Numbered from the stretch's first letter, positions 18,190-28,075 are shown. The stretch: 64,000 nt of DNA from Pedobacter sp. PACM 27299 (GCF_001412655.1 NZ_CP012996.1:1736001-1800000), one strand, 5' to 3'. Made by a program: numbers and translations. Notes: generated from the letters alone by a model not told the origin.

Positions 18190-18402
18190 TAGGCGTTTTT
18201 TTGAACTGCCTTCCGCTCAATTTGTTTAAATAGGAGCCTGTTTATTTAAACGAAATAGCCATTTAGAAGGTTTTTTTTAAGAAAAGTGCCCTAATATTCA
18301 AAAAAAGAGTGCTATCCTTAAATATTCATTTGGTGGAAATCCAATAATTATTAACTTTAAAGCGTTATATCATATATTTAAAATCTTAAACGAAAGAAAA
18401 AC

Positions 18403-18579
18403 ATGGAAAAATTCTCGAAACTTAAAGAACTTATTGCAAGCGTTGAAGCTGATGCAGACAAATTTTATAATTCAGGTAACGGTGCAGCTGGTACAAGAGT
18501 ACGTAAAGCAATGCAAGATTTAAAAGGCCTTGCTCAGGACATCCGTACTGAAGTGACTGAAAAGAAAAACACGAAGTAA
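18403..18579 (+). CDS. Histone H1-like small basic protein
   Basis: A 58-residue protein, MEKFSKLKELIASVEADADK followed by FYNSGNGAAGTRVRKAMQDL and a Lys-rich end. It matches the small histone H1-like (Hc1-type) family that I know from Bacteroidota, thought to bind and compact DNA. The TRVRK basic patch and repeated lysines suit nucleic-acid binding, while the helices carry many acidic residues. It stands alone between the sigma factor and dinB, with about 210 bp upstream for its own promoter and a very strong terminator just downstream, consistent with high expression. Confidence 0.85.
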   Translation: MEKFSKLKELIASVEADADKFYNSGNGAAGTRVRKAMQDLKGLAQDIRTEVTEKKNTK

Positions 18580-18595
18580 TCTACTTTGAATGTCA

Positions 18596-18628
18596 TGAGA
18601 AAGGCCCGCTTAATGCGGGCCTTTCTCA
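18596..18628 (+). terminator. Strong rho-independent terminator after the H1-like gene
   Basis: Perfect 14-bp arms TGAGAAAGGCCCGC (18596-18609) and GCGGGCCTTTCTCA (18615-18628) enclose the loop TTAAT. The T-rich tract is partly inside the stem and continues after it (TTTATAG). It ends the H1-like transcript 17 bp past the stop. Confidence 0.9.
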
Positions 18629-18676
18629 TTTATAGCTATTGAGGTTTTTATTTTTTAATTTTAGGGCCTTAGCCTT

Positions 18677-19774
18677 ATGAATCCCTCAGAACAGCCATCC
18701 ACACGTAAGATTATTCATATTGATATGGATTCCTTTTATGCTTCAGTAGAGCAAAGGGATGACCCTACACTGGAAGGTAAGGCTGTGGCTGTTGGTGGAT
18801 CCCCTGATGGGCGGGGGGGAGTAGTGGCGACTGCTAATTATGAAGCAAGGCGCTTTGGTGTACATTCCGCCATGTCTTCCAAGAAAGCACAGCGCTTATG
18901 TCCGCATCTGATCTTTCTGTATCCCAGATTTGCAATCTATAAAGAGATTTCCCAGCAAATTCGGGAAATATTTAGCCGATATACAGATTTGATTGAACCC
19001 TTATCCCTTGATGAAGCTTATTTAGATGTAACTGAAGATAAATTAGGAATTGGATCGGCCATTGATATTGCCAAAGAAATTAAGGCAGCTATAAAAACGG
19101 AGCTGAATTTAACCGCTTCTGCAGGCGTTTCTGTCAATAAGTTTGTGGCAAAAGTTGCTTCCAATATGAATAAACCAGATGGCCTGACCTTCATCGGTCC
19201 ATCAAAAGTTGAGCGTTTTATTGCGGCATTACCTGTGGAGAAGTTTCATGGTGTAGGAAAGGTGACGGCTGAAAAGATGAAAATCAGAGGTTTACATAAA
19301 GGAGCCGACTTAAAAAAACTGACCGAAGCGGAGCTAGTCTATCTGTTTGGGAAGAGCGGACATTTTTTTTATAAAATAGTTCGTGGAATTGACCACCGTA
19401 AGGTAGAACCCAATCAGGAAACAAAGTCTATCGGTGCTGAGGATACTTTTTCTTATGACCTGGTTGAAATGGAAGAAATGAATTCGGAATTGGCCCGTAT
19501 TTCCGGAATTGTATTTAAGAGGATGAGCCTTTACCAATTGTTTGGCCGGACGTTAACAATCAAAATTAAGTTCAGTGATTTTAGGCAGATTACCAGAAGC
19601 AGGTCATTCCCGGCAGCGTTTACAGAATTGGCAATGATCATAGATGTTGCTCAGTCTTTGCTGGATGCTGCGGAATTAGAGGGCGAGAAAGTAAGGTTGC
19701 TAGGGGTATCTATCTCGAATTTTAAAAGTAGTAAAGATCAGGGAGAATGGTATCAACCCAGACTCTTCCCTTAA
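18677..19774 (+). CDS. dinB: DNA polymerase IV (Y-family translesion polymerase)
   Basis: An error-prone polymerase that copies past damaged bases. The 365-residue protein opens its palm with IIHIDMDSFYASVEQRD (catalytic Asp in DMDSFYA). The second acidic motif SLDEAYLDVT (around residue 112) and the finger/palm segment ASAGVSVNKFVAKVASN follow. A helix-hairpin-helix thumb (HGVGKVTAEKMKIRGL) and a little-finger domain with TLTIKIKFSDFRQITRS are present. Length and order match DinB from Bacteroidota. No LexA box was recognised upstream, and the preceding gene is insulated by a terminator, so it has its own promoter. Confidence 0.96.
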   Translation: MNPSEQPSTRKIIHIDMDSFYASVEQRDDPTLEGKAVAVGGSPDGRGGVVATANYEARRFGVHSAMSSKKAQRLCPHLIFLYPRFAIYKEISQQIREIFSRYTDLIEPLSLDEAYLDVTEDKLGIGSAIDIAKEIKAAIKTELNLTASAGVSVNKFVAKVASNMNKPDGLTFIGPSKVERFIAALPVEKFHGVGKVTAEKMKIRGLHKGADLKKLTEAELVYLFGKSGHFFYKIVRGIDHRKVEPNQETKSIGAEDTFSYDLVEMEEMNSELARISGIVFKRMSLYQLFGRTLTIKIKFSDFRQITRSRSFPAAFTELAMIIDVAQSLLDAAELEGEKVRLLGVSISNFKSSKDQGEWYQPRLFP

Positions 19775-19913
19775 TTCCAAATAGGGGCTGGTGTGTGATT
19801 AGGTAAATAATATTTCCTATGGGTTAGGGGATGTCAAATATACAGCGGAACAAGAGTTGATTTTGGGTTATTTATGTAAATTGATCCAGCATCCTAATGT
19901 AAAAAATAGCCCT

Positions 19914-21884
19914 ATGGAATCCTTGTCAAATTTTTTTGATCCTGATTTACATCAACCTGACCTGATTTTTCTGAATAAATTATTTGAATTCCAACAAGCT
20001 TATTATTCGGGTGATGCAAAGATTCAAGTATTGGAAGCATTGCTTCATGAATTATGTATTGCTACACAAAGTTTGGCTGCAGGACTAATTGATTTGGATG
20101 GAGCAGCGGATGTTGAGGTAAACCTTTCTTCCAATTATGATATAAAGCAGGCCAAAGGATATGAACGTTTATTTTGTCCGATTGGCAATGGTTCTGGAAA
20201 AGAAAGCAAACTATACCTGATTAGAACTGCGCATGCCTATACGCAGGCAGATGATCATTTGATCAGGCCAGCCCTCTCTATCCTGAATGGGATGGTTGTC
20301 CACTTAACTGCAATGGCCGAAATTACCAGGAAAGAGCGTCAAGGGGGACACCTGCAATCACTCATTACCTCATTGGACGATATTATAATTGAGTTGGATG
20401 AATACCTGGTGATCAAAAAAGTCTGGGTAAAAGACCCGGAAAAATTGTTCATGCCCAGGGAGTTCTTTGTTGACAAAACAATCGTAGAGGTGATGGGGGC
20501 TTTTGCCAATATTTTCATAGAAAGTATCAATAAGCTACTGAAAAGCGGGGAGCGGCAGGAGTGCGTCTACCCAGATTTTAATCCGGATAAAAAGGCCTGG
20601 TATAGTGCTAAGTTTCAGAAAATCGACCCGGTTTATGCTGGGGACAAAATTCGATTGATCTGTGTTATAGAGGATATTACCTCTAAAAAACAGATGAGTG
20701 ATCAGCTGCAGCACCAAACTTTAGAACTGATTGCGGCGAAAAACCTTGCAGAGCAGGTGGCCAGGAAAAGAACAGAGATTCTTTCCATTATGAGTCATGA
20801 AATTCGTACTCCCTTAAATGGAATCATAGGGATTTGTAATCTCCTGGATCAGGATATTGATCAGGACGCTTTTATTAGGGAATATGTTGATCACCTGAAT
20901 TTTTCTTCTAACCATCTTTTGAATTTAGTAAATGATATTCTGGATCTGGAGAAGATTGAAAATAAGAAAATGGAACTGGTGGAAACGGAAGTTAGACTGG
21001 TGACTTTCGTTGGAAATATTCAAAAGCAATTTCAATCTTTGGCGAAGAGCAAAGGCTTAGCGCTCAGGTTCTATCATGATGAACAGATTCCGGAATTAGT
21101 GAGTGTAGATGACCTGCGGTTAGGTAGAATTCTAAATAATCTGATTGGAAATGCCATTAAATTCACCAATACAGGCCATGTTTCTATTTATTTAATATTG
21201 GTAAAACGGTCTGCAGAAGAGGTCAGAATTTGTTTTAAAATTGAAGATACAGGGATCGGTATCCCTGAGCATCTCCATAGTTTGATTTTTGATAAATTTC
21301 ATCAGGTTCAGCAAGCTAGTCACCGCCAGCAACAGGGAACCGGACTTGGTTTGAGCATCACTAAAGGACTGGTGGATTTATTTAAGAGTGAAATCATTAT
21401 AAAAAGTAAGGCTGATGGAGGGACAATTTTTGAGTTTGAGATCGATTTTAAGATCAGTATTCCATCAGACAATAAGGTAAGTGCAGCTCATGAAGTTGCA
21501 TTATCGCTTGTTTTACCTGAATTGAGTTTATTGATCGTAGATGATAATCCAGTGAATTTATTGGTTGCTAAACGTCAACTGAGCATATTCGGACTCCATG
21601 CGGAGCAGGCAGATAATGGGCATAGTGCATTGGAAATTTTAAAAGAAAAAACCTTTGATATCATTTTAATAGACCTTCACATGCCCGAGATGGATGGTTA
21701 TCAACTGGCAAAAAAAGTGCAGGAGCTGTATGCTGAGTTGAAGGTGATCATATTTACCGCAGATATTTTAGAGGAAGTAAGAACGAGATTATGGGAGATG
21801 GGAATTAAGTATGTTTTGTCAAAACCTTTCAATCCAGAGGAGATGCATCAGTTGTTGTTAGAGGTGGTGAGTGTTAATGATTAA
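19914..21884 (+). CDS. Hybrid sensor histidine kinase/response regulator
   Basis: A 656-residue signalling protein. Residues 1-130 form a GAF-like region, and about 140-265 a PAS-like region (SLDDIIIELDEYLVIKKVW ... IRLICVIEDITSKKQ). A short coiled coil leads to HisKA with the phospho-acceptor His in ILSIMSHEIRTPLNGIIG (about residue 294). The ATPase domain shows NNLIGNAIKFTN, DTGIGIP and GTGLGLSI. A C-terminal receiver domain contains LIVDDNPVN, the phospho-acceptor Asp in IDLHMPEMDGY (about residue 587) and the KP lysine in YVLSKPFNP. No transmembrane segment is evident, so sensing is cytosolic. I prefer ATG 19914 to the TTG at 19857. No partner regulator is adjacent. Confidence 0.92.
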   Translation: MESLSNFFDPDLHQPDLIFLNKLFEFQQAYYSGDAKIQVLEALLHELCIATQSLAAGLIDLDGAADVEVNLSSNYDIKQAKGYERLFCPIGNGSGKESKLYLIRTAHAYTQADDHLIRPALSILNGMVVHLTAMAEITRKERQGGHLQSLITSLDDIIIELDEYLVIKKVWVKDPEKLFMPREFFVDKTIVEVMGAFANIFIESINKLLKSGERQECVYPDFNPDKKAWYSAKFQKIDPVYAGDKIRLICVIEDITSKKQMSDQLQHQTLELIAAKNLAEQVARKRTEILSIMSHEIRTPLNGIIGICNLLDQDIDQDAFIREYVDHLNFSSNHLLNLVNDILDLEKIENKKMELVETEVRLVTFVGNIQKQFQSLAKSKGLALRFYHDEQIPELVSVDDLRLGRILNNLIGNAIKFTNTGHVSIYLILVKRSAEEVRICFKIEDTGIGIPEHLHSLIFDKFHQVQQASHRQQQGTGLGLSITKGLVDLFKSEIIIKSKADGGTIFEFEIDFKISIPSDNKVSAAHEVALSLVLPELSLLIVDDNPVNLLVAKRQLSIFGLHAEQADNGHSALEILKEKTFDIILIDLHMPEMDGYQLAKKVQELYAELKVIIFTADILEEVRTRLWEMGIKYVLSKPFNPEEMHQLLLEVVSVND

Positions 21885-21905
21885 TTCCTGAACACCTGAT
21901 AATTC

Positions 21906-21937
21906 CGATAGCAGCTACCCTGCAGTAGCTGCTATCG
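21906..21937. terminator. Bidirectional terminator between the kinase and the synthetase
   Basis: Perfect 13-bp arms CGATAGCAGCTAC (21906-21918) and GTAGCTGCTATCG (21925-21937) with a 6-base loop lie in the 58-bp gap between convergent genes. A short TGATTTT follows on the plus strand. It probably serves both. Confidence 0.7.
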
Positions 21938-21942
21938 TGATT

Positions 21943-24900
21943 TTAGCTTAATCGGATTGGACTTCCCGTCCATGCTGTTCCATTGGCTAGTTTTTCACCT
22001 TTCATCACCAATGAAAGCGGTTCTAGTTTCACATCATCTCCAATCTCACTATCGTATAGAATGATTGATCTGGAGCCGATAGTACATCTTGCACCTATTT
22101 TTACGGAGCCAACCTTCATGACTCTGTCTTCAAAAAGGTGGGTTTGAGGCCCGCAGTCTTCGTTTAAGGCGGTATCGTCGCCGATGCTCACCATATCATG
22201 TTCCGTGATGTCGGTGGTGTTTAGCCAGACTCTTTTTCCGAATTTCACACCAAAAAGACTGAGCACCATAGGTAAAAACGGAGTACCCTTCATGAATTCC
22301 AGTAGAAAAGGAACGGCTAAGGCCTCATAAGTGGTGGTATTCGCTTCACTGCGCCATACTTTATGCGTCCACATTGGGTGCTGTTCTGCTTTAAATTTAC
22401 CGATAGTGGTCCATTTGAGCAGCAGTGTCACCAATAATGCGGGGGCTCCCATATAGAAGAGGTAGTAAAAAGGAACTTTCGGTGCTTCTTTTAAGATTTG
22501 CCAAAGTGTTCTGTCTTTCACTAAATCATGGCAATAGGCAATGAATAAAACGCTGCAGCAGATAATTACAGTTTCTGGCAGGATAATTCTTATTCCTTCA
22601 ATAATATGACGGGCCGTTTTTCTTCCCCAGGTAGGATTAGTGGTTAATTCAGCGGGGAAATTTCCACTGTCCTGTCTTTTCGGTAGGGCAATTGCAGGCG
22701 ATCCAAACCAATCTTTTGAATCTGATTGCTGCAGCTGTTCTATAGTTGGGGGCGTAGAAAGTACGCCAATCAGCATGTCATCTGCGAGTTCATAGCCCTG
22801 AGGGATCAAGGCACTGTTTCCTACAAAACTTCTATTGCCAACACGTGTTTTATCGAGGATCAGCTGTTGGCCGCGGATGTCTTCTTCGCCTAAAGTAACG
22901 GCATCAGCGATAAAGGATTCATCACCAATTTCCAATAAGGTATGGGTGACATTACTGGCCGTAGATATCTCTGTGTTTTTTCCGATTTTAGCACCTAGCA
23001 TCCTAAAAAAAGAAGATATATATACGGTAGCATACATTGGATGTAATACAATAAGCGAAGTAGAAATCAGTTGATCTGACAGCCATTTTCGAACATAAAT
23101 CCATCCATAAACCGGATAGGTGCCAGGTTTCATTTTATACAGGAGTAACCTGGATAGTAATACGGTTTCAAATGCATATAAAACCAGATATAAGACCGTA
23201 AGCATCGGAATATGTATGAAATAATTGAAGTTATAATCAGGTGCCTGACTGTCCAGGTAACTTAATATTTCGATAATTGGTAATAAAGGCAGTATGATGA
23301 CAATAGGAAATAGGATGAGTAAGATCGTATAAAGAAGGCCGAAGCATTTTCTTTTAAAGCCAGAAACGATTAAGGGCTGAGGAAGTTCTTCCGGCAGTTT
23401 TTTGTCGATCGGCTCAGCAGGACTACCTTTCCAGACTTCTCCTGCCAGGATATGTTTGCCGGGCTGCAGGTGGCTAAGGTCTTGTAATTCTCCCCATTCC
23501 TCTATGGTGGTATCTCCAGAAATCACTGCTCCACTACCAATGTAGGCATGATCGGCAATTTTGATCTTTCTTAATTTCAGTAGTCCATTTTCTACAATTA
23601 CATTGTTGAGTACCACTCCAGAGCTGATACTAACATCGCTGCCTATTTCCAATAAGTCTTCCATGCCTACGGTAATGGAACTGATCTGGGAATCTGGTGC
23701 CATTTTCATCCCCATCATCCTTAAATAAAAGGGATAAAGCGGAGTGCCGTTCATAAACTGAAGCGGTACCAGGCGCTGCATAGATTTAATCAGCCAGTAT
23801 CGGAAATAGTAGGCACCCCAAAGCGGATAATCCCCTTCTTTTGTTTTACCAAGGAGCAGCCATTTCATCACAATACTCAATAGGGAGAACAGTGGGGCAA
23901 TGAAGCAAAATAAGACTAGTGCTGTAATAATGGCCCAAAAAGTATCTCCTTTATCAGTTTCACTTTTCGCCAGCTGATAGTAATAACCCAGATAGGGCAC
24001 AAAAATCTGCGCAGCAAAAAGACCGTAAATGATCAGCAATGAAAAGCCTTGAGCGATCCCGCAGATCCAATACCGTAGAGAAGAGATCTTATGGAAAGGC
24101 TCCTGTTCTTTAGGGGTATTTAACTTTTCTTTTTCAGCAGCGATGGTCCAGGTTTGGATCAGTTTACTAATGGGACGGTTGGTGTAAATGTCTTTTAGAG
24201 AAGCTTGGGGGATATTTGCTTCTTTTCTCAACCAGGAAGAAAAAGAGGCGGCCAGCAAAGAATGACCTCCTAAATCCATGAAGAAATCATTTTCAGCACT
24301 GATGGTTCTTCCAGGGAAAAGATGCTTTAGTCCTGCTATAACCCTTGTTTCTACATCATCATCAGGATGAAGGAGGCTTTCTTCTTCCGGCTTAACCTCC
24401 AGTAAAACCTGAGGTACGGGTAATTCTTTCCTATTGATTTTACCACTTGGAAGGCGTGGCATTTTATCCATTACAACGAGCACCAGAGGTACCATATATG
24501 GCGGTAAAACTTTTGCGAGTTCCATTCTGGCCTGATGGTCATTAAATGCAACATTTGCCTTGAGCGTTACATATCCAATCAGCTGATCCTGTTGGTTTGC
24601 GTCTTTTTTAAGCGCTACCGCAGCTGCGGAAACTGCTTCCAGTTCATTCAGTTTGACCTCAATCTCGCCAAGTTCTATGCGGTATCCGCGCAATTTTACC
24701 TGATCGTCCAGGCGGCCTCGAAAATCTACACTGCCATCAGCTTGCATGATCACGGCATCGCCGCTCAGGTAAATCCGGTCTCCGGGAAGCTCTTGCAGGG
24801 AATCAGGTTTGCTTAGGAATTTTTCGGCAGTCAGGTCCGGACGGTTTACATAGCCATCACAGACTCCTGGGCCAGAAATGATCAGTTGTCCCTGCTCACC

Positions 24901-25920
24901 GAAAGGTAAAAACTCAAACTGCTCATTGACTACGGCAAGGTTATAATTGGGTAATGGGTTGCCAATGGTAATCGGATCACCGGGTCTTAGAGGGATCATG
25001 GTAGCCGTAACCGTGGTTTCCGTTGGCCCATAACTGTTGTAAAATATATTGTAACCAGGCTTGCTCCAGCGGTTTAACACCTGACTGGTGCAGGCTTCTC
25101 CACCTGCATTGATGAGGCGAAGCGAAGGGATGGCATCATCTATTACGGCAAGTAGGCTAGGTACAGCATGAAGAATCGTGATCTTTTGGGCCCTGAAAAT
25201 ATCGCTGAGTTCATCGATAGACTTAGCTGTTGTAGCATCAGCGACCCATATAGTTGCTCCTGCAGCTAAACTGATCCATGTTTCTTCGCACCACATGTCG
25301 AATGAGACAGAGAAGCCTTGATACACACGGTCTTCTGGAAGAATCTGAAGCACACTTTGTTCAGAGCGGATCAGATGGCAAATCTGACGGTGACTGATAG
25401 GAATTCCTTTGGGCTTCCCCGTACTTCCGGAGGTATATAATACGTAGGCACGGTCGTCTGGAAGGGCGGTTATTTGGTAGCTGCTACTATCGGCGTTGAA
25501 ATCCGGACAAGCTGGAATGCGGAATACAGGACATGATCCTTCATCCAGCGCATCGCTGAAACAGGCTGATGCGCCGACTTCCTGCATGACAGTATGGACA
25601 CGATCGGCAGGCATTTCTCTGTCTAGTGGCACATAGGCGGCGCCGGACTTGGCTATTCCTAAAATGGCAACTGGTAATTCCATGCTTCTTGGCCACCATA
25701 GGCCAACACTATGGCCTCTGCCAATTCCTTGTTCGGTTAAAAAAGCTGCGATGGCATCACTCCAAAGATCTAGTTGCTGATAGCTTAAAGTTTGCTGATT
25801 AAAAATGAAGGCTGTTTTATGTTGATGAACTGCGACGGCAGTTCTAATGATATCCCCGATAGTCTCGTCTCTAGTGAATTCGGGACGTATATTGCCGATA
25901 ACAATGCTTTTTGAATTCAT
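21943..25920 (-). CDS. Pls/PosA-family single-module non-ribosomal peptide synthetase (poly-lysine-synthetase-like)
   Basis: A 1325-residue membrane enzyme predicted to polymerise one amino acid. Numbering from ATG 25920: an adenylation domain (1-505) has core motifs LYTSGSTGKPKG, NSYGPTET, YLSGD and PSGKINRKEL. A carrier domain follows with the phosphopantetheine Ser 554 in DLGGHSLL. The rest holds six hydrophobic spans and three tandem left-handed beta-helix segments (starts LEIGSDVSISSG, LEIGDESFIADA, VSIGDDTALNED). This matches the architecture of epsilon-poly-L-lysine synthetase: A-T, six membrane helices, three tandem C-domains, no thioesterase. By eye, the substrate-pocket residues are D208, M209, E212, H251, I270, A272, S296, V304, T305, K494. 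The acidic E212 suggests a basic amino acid such as lysine or a shorter homologue. Confidence 0.88.
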   Translation of the reverse strand: MNSKSIVIGNIRPEFTRDETIGDIIRTAVAVHQHKTAFIFNQQTLSYQQLDLWSDAIAAFLTEQGIGRGHSVGLWWPRSMELPVAILGIAKSGAAYVPLDREMPADRVHTVMQEVGASACFSDALDEGSCPVFRIPACPDFNADSSSYQITALPDDRAYVLYTSGSTGKPKGIPISHRQICHLIRSEQSVLQILPEDRVYQGFSVSFDMWCEETWISLAAGATIWVADATTAKSIDELSDIFRAQKITILHAVPSLLAVIDDAIPSLRLINAGGEACTSQVLNRWSKPGYNIFYNSYGPTETTVTATMIPLRPGDPITIGNPLPNYNLAVVNEQFEFLPFGEQGQLIISGPGVCDGYVNRPDLTAEKFLSKPDSLQELPGDRIYLSGDAVIMQADGSVDFRGRLDDQVKLRGYRIELGEIEVKLNELEAVSAAAVALKKDANQQDQLIGYVTLKANVAFNDHQARMELAKVLPPYMVPLVLVVMDKMPRLPSGKINRKELPVPQVLLEVKPEEESLLHPDDDVETRVIAGLKHLFPGRTISAENDFFMDLGGHSLLAASFSSWLRKEANIPQASLKDIYTNRPISKLIQTWTIAAEKEKLNTPKEQEPFHKISSLRYWICGIAQGFSLLIIYGLFAAQIFVPYLGYYYQLAKSETDKGDTFWAIITALVLFCFIAPLFSLLSIVMKWLLLGKTKEGDYPLWGAYYFRYWLIKSMQRLVPLQFMNGTPLYPFYLRMMGMKMAPDSQISSITVGMEDLLEIGSDVSISSGVVLNNVIVENGLLKLRKIKIADHAYIGSGAVISGDTTIEEWGELQDLSHLQPGKHILAGEVWKGSPAEPIDKKLPEELPQPLIVSGFKRKCFGLLYTILLILFPIVIILPLLPIIEILSYLDSQAPDYNFNYFIHIPMLTVLYLVLYAFETVLLSRLLLYKMKPGTYPVYGWIYVRKWLSDQLISTSLIVLHPMYATVYISSFFRMLGAKIGKNTEISTASNVTHTLLEIGDESFIADAVTLGEEDIRGQQLILDKTRVGNRSFVGNSALIPQGYELADDMLIGVLSTPPTIEQLQQSDSKDWFGSPAIALPKRQDSGNFPAELTTNPTWGRKTARHIIEGIRIILPETVIICCSVLFIAYCHDLVKDRTLWQILKEAPKVPFYYLFYMGAPALLVTLLLKWTTIGKFKAEQHPMWTHKVWRSEANTTTYEALAVPFLLEFMKGTPFLPMVLSLFGVKFGKRVWLNTTDITEHDMVSIGDDTALNEDCGPQTHLFEDRVMKVGSVKIGARCTIGSRSIILYDSEIGDDVKLEPLSLVMKGEKLANGTAWTGSPIRLS

Positions 25921-25981
25921 GAGCACGCTGAAATTTATTTAATCGAAATAACCGAAATTTTTTGATAAAACCATTAAAAAC

Positions 25982-26017
25982 AAAAAAGACATTCATTTTT
26001 TAATGAATGTCTTTTTT
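25982..26017 (-). terminator. Terminator after the acyl-CoA dehydrogenase gene
   Basis: Perfect 16-bp arms, AAAAAAGACATTCATT (25982-25997) and AATGAATGTCTTTTTT (26002-26017), with a TTTT loop, lie about 20 bp after the dehydrogenase stop and 60 bp before the synthetase start. The A/T ends make it work in either direction. It implies separate promoters or partial readthrough between the two genes. Confidence 0.85.
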
Positions 26018-26037
26018 ATATAGGAGGATTAATTTGC

Positions 26038-27537
26038 CTAAGCGAAATCTAACCATGAGCTGCCGTTCGAATAATCATCGATTGCAGTTACATTGTTTTC
26101 GTATTGAAGAGAGGCAATGAGTGCTGAAACTTCCTGTTTAACCATCGTGATACAGTTTTGTACCAGGTCTTTTCTATATCCTTTTTCTTCTAATTTCAGG
26201 ACATAGCCTACGCAGATTACTCTGGCTAATATTTTGCCAAGGTCAACCATTTTACGCTGAGAAAGATTTTCCGATAGTTGGAAAGACAATTCCTTTTTAA
26301 AATAAGCAACTGGTTGAGAAGTGATCTTAAATTCAGCAAGGAAATCAAAAAGGTTGGATTGTTTTTGTTTCTTCATGGAACGCGTAATCATTTCTGCAGT
26401 CTGATTGTACAGCATTTCATTTGATCCTTCAAAAATCTGGAAAGGTCTGCTGTCCATAATACCACGACCACCGATATGGCTAGTTCTGTAACCTTTTGCA
26501 CCTGAAAGCTGAACCAATAACTGTGCAGACTCCTGCATTAAATCTGTGACTACGGCTTTCATGGTATTAGCTTCCAGACCTTCCATTGCAAGATTGTGCT
26601 CAATACCACTAATTTCACTACTGTGTGCACACATCGCAGAACAGATCGTATAAGCAGATTGAATTCTGGAAAGTTGGAATTGAACATTATCAATAGCCAT
26701 TAGATTGCCAGCGCCCACGATTCGGGTGCGACAATGCTGCATAGCTTCATCCAACATTCTCTTAATGAATCCCATACCCATTCCAGGAAACTGCATTCTG
26801 CTTCTGTGAAGAATATCCAACATCATTTTGATGCCGGTAGTTTCCGGTTTTAATCTGAAATTTTGAGGAACTACAAGGTCCAGTTGATTTAATCCGTAAG
26901 GAATCATGTACAAACCAGGATTATCGTAAAGTTCTTCTACTACGATTTGCTGTTTCGGTTTAGTAATATCACAAAGGAAGAAATCGATATCTCTGCCTAA
27001 ATCGCCATTTTCATTTGCATTTCTTGCGGCGATGATCCAGTAATCGGCCATGCCGGTAAGACCTTGCCAATGTTTGGTTCCTTTAATCTGGTAGCCTTCT
27101 GGCACTACTTTACTCGTCGTTTTCATGTTTAGGGCATCACTGCCATAATCCGGCTCAGTGATCATCAGACCACCCATGTTTCCTTTTTCCAGGAAGTTGT
27201 CGAAGATGTCTTTTTTAACAGATTCATCTGCGTATTTTGAAACAGGCTCTAGGAAAAGCGCAATATTGATTCCAAAAGTTAAGGATAGGGGCAGTGATTC
27301 ATAAGAAGCCGCGGCTAAAAGGCCAAGGCATTCTTTAACGATACTTCCACGTCCACCGTATTCAGTAGGAATTGCTACGGAAAGTGGTTTTTGGTCCATA
27401 ATTCCTTTAAGGATTTCAGGAGGTAAGCCTCTTTCCAGGCTCAGTTGATCAATGTCGGCCTGCACATGAAATAAGTGTTTCAATGTTTGCTCGAAGTCTC
27501 TGATGTAATCAGAAAACTTGATGTCGGTTAATGTCAT
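26038..27537 (-). CDS. Acyl-CoA dehydrogenase-family flavoprotein
   Basis: A 499-residue FAD enzyme of the acyl-CoA dehydrogenase superfamily, which oxidises acyl thioesters to enoyl thioesters. An N-terminal helical domain leads to the beta-barrel motif GGLMITEPDYGSDALNMKT (around residues 130-150). The C-terminal helical domain contains QLVQLSGAKGYRTSHIGGRGIMDSR and the RPFQIFEGSNEMLYNQTA segment, where the usual catalytic base or FAD-contact residues lie. It exceeds a minimal ACAD (~380) by a C-terminal extension. It is upstream of the Pls-like synthetase, separated by a terminator. A tailoring role is possible, but ordinary lipid or amino-acid catabolism is equally so. Confidence 0.87.
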   Translation of the reverse strand: MTLTDIKFSDYIRDFEQTLKHLFHVQADIDQLSLERGLPPEILKGIMDQKPLSVAIPTEYGGRGSIVKECLGLLAAASYESLPLSLTFGINIALFLEPVSKYADESVKKDIFDNFLEKGNMGGLMITEPDYGSDALNMKTTSKVVPEGYQIKGTKHWQGLTGMADYWIIAARNANENGDLGRDIDFFLCDITKPKQQIVVEELYDNPGLYMIPYGLNQLDLVVPQNFRLKPETTGIKMMLDILHRSRMQFPGMGMGFIKRMLDEAMQHCRTRIVGAGNLMAIDNVQFQLSRIQSAYTICSAMCAHSSEISGIEHNLAMEGLEANTMKAVVTDLMQESAQLLVQLSGAKGYRTSHIGGRGIMDSRPFQIFEGSNEMLYNQTAEMITRSMKKQKQSNLFDFLAEFKITSQPVAYFKKELSFQLSENLSQRKMVDLGKILARVICVGYVLKLEEKGYRKDLVQNCITMVKQEVSALIASLQYENNVTAIDDYSNGSSWLDFA

Positions 27538-28075
27538 ATATAGAATACAAGTATTTTAAAAAGATCGTTAAGCAAATAAGTGAATATTTATCTAGAATCT
27601 TTATAAATAATAAACAATTTTTGCTGAACATCGAATTCAAAATAATGACAATCCCGCGAACTATAAAATGATCGTGGTCACATCAATTGGATTTATCATA
27701 GATGCGAAGGTTTCTATTCCCTCTTACACAGCTGTTTAATCTAATCTTAGCAGGAATAAAAACGAAGTTTCGTTCCATTGTGCTCAGGATAGTACCGAAA
27801 TATACGGTTTATGCCTATTTAATAGGTTAAAAATAAAAAAAAATCCCTTAGCTGGCGAATCCGCTAAAGAAGGTCGTCGGTTTTAAATGAAAAATATTTA
27901 GGTATAATGTAATTTTTTTATATTTTATTAGTGGTAAAATAGATGAAAAATGAGTAAGGTGTTAATTTAAAATTATCCTGCAATTGGTTTTTTTTCTTTA
28001 GAAAGCCGGGTAATCCGGATGTTTAACTAAGCACATACCTGAGTTTTCCGTAGCTTTATAGAACATTTATTGACT
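27538..28075. other. 538-bp intergenic region, nothing firm
   Basis: This divergent spacer between the dehydrogenase (leftward) and the GNAT gene (rightward) is AT-rich, with only short weak hairpins (for example AACGAAGTTTCGTT near 27760). I find no convincing small gene, RNA or repeat. Promoters for both flanking genes must lie here. Confidence 0.5.
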
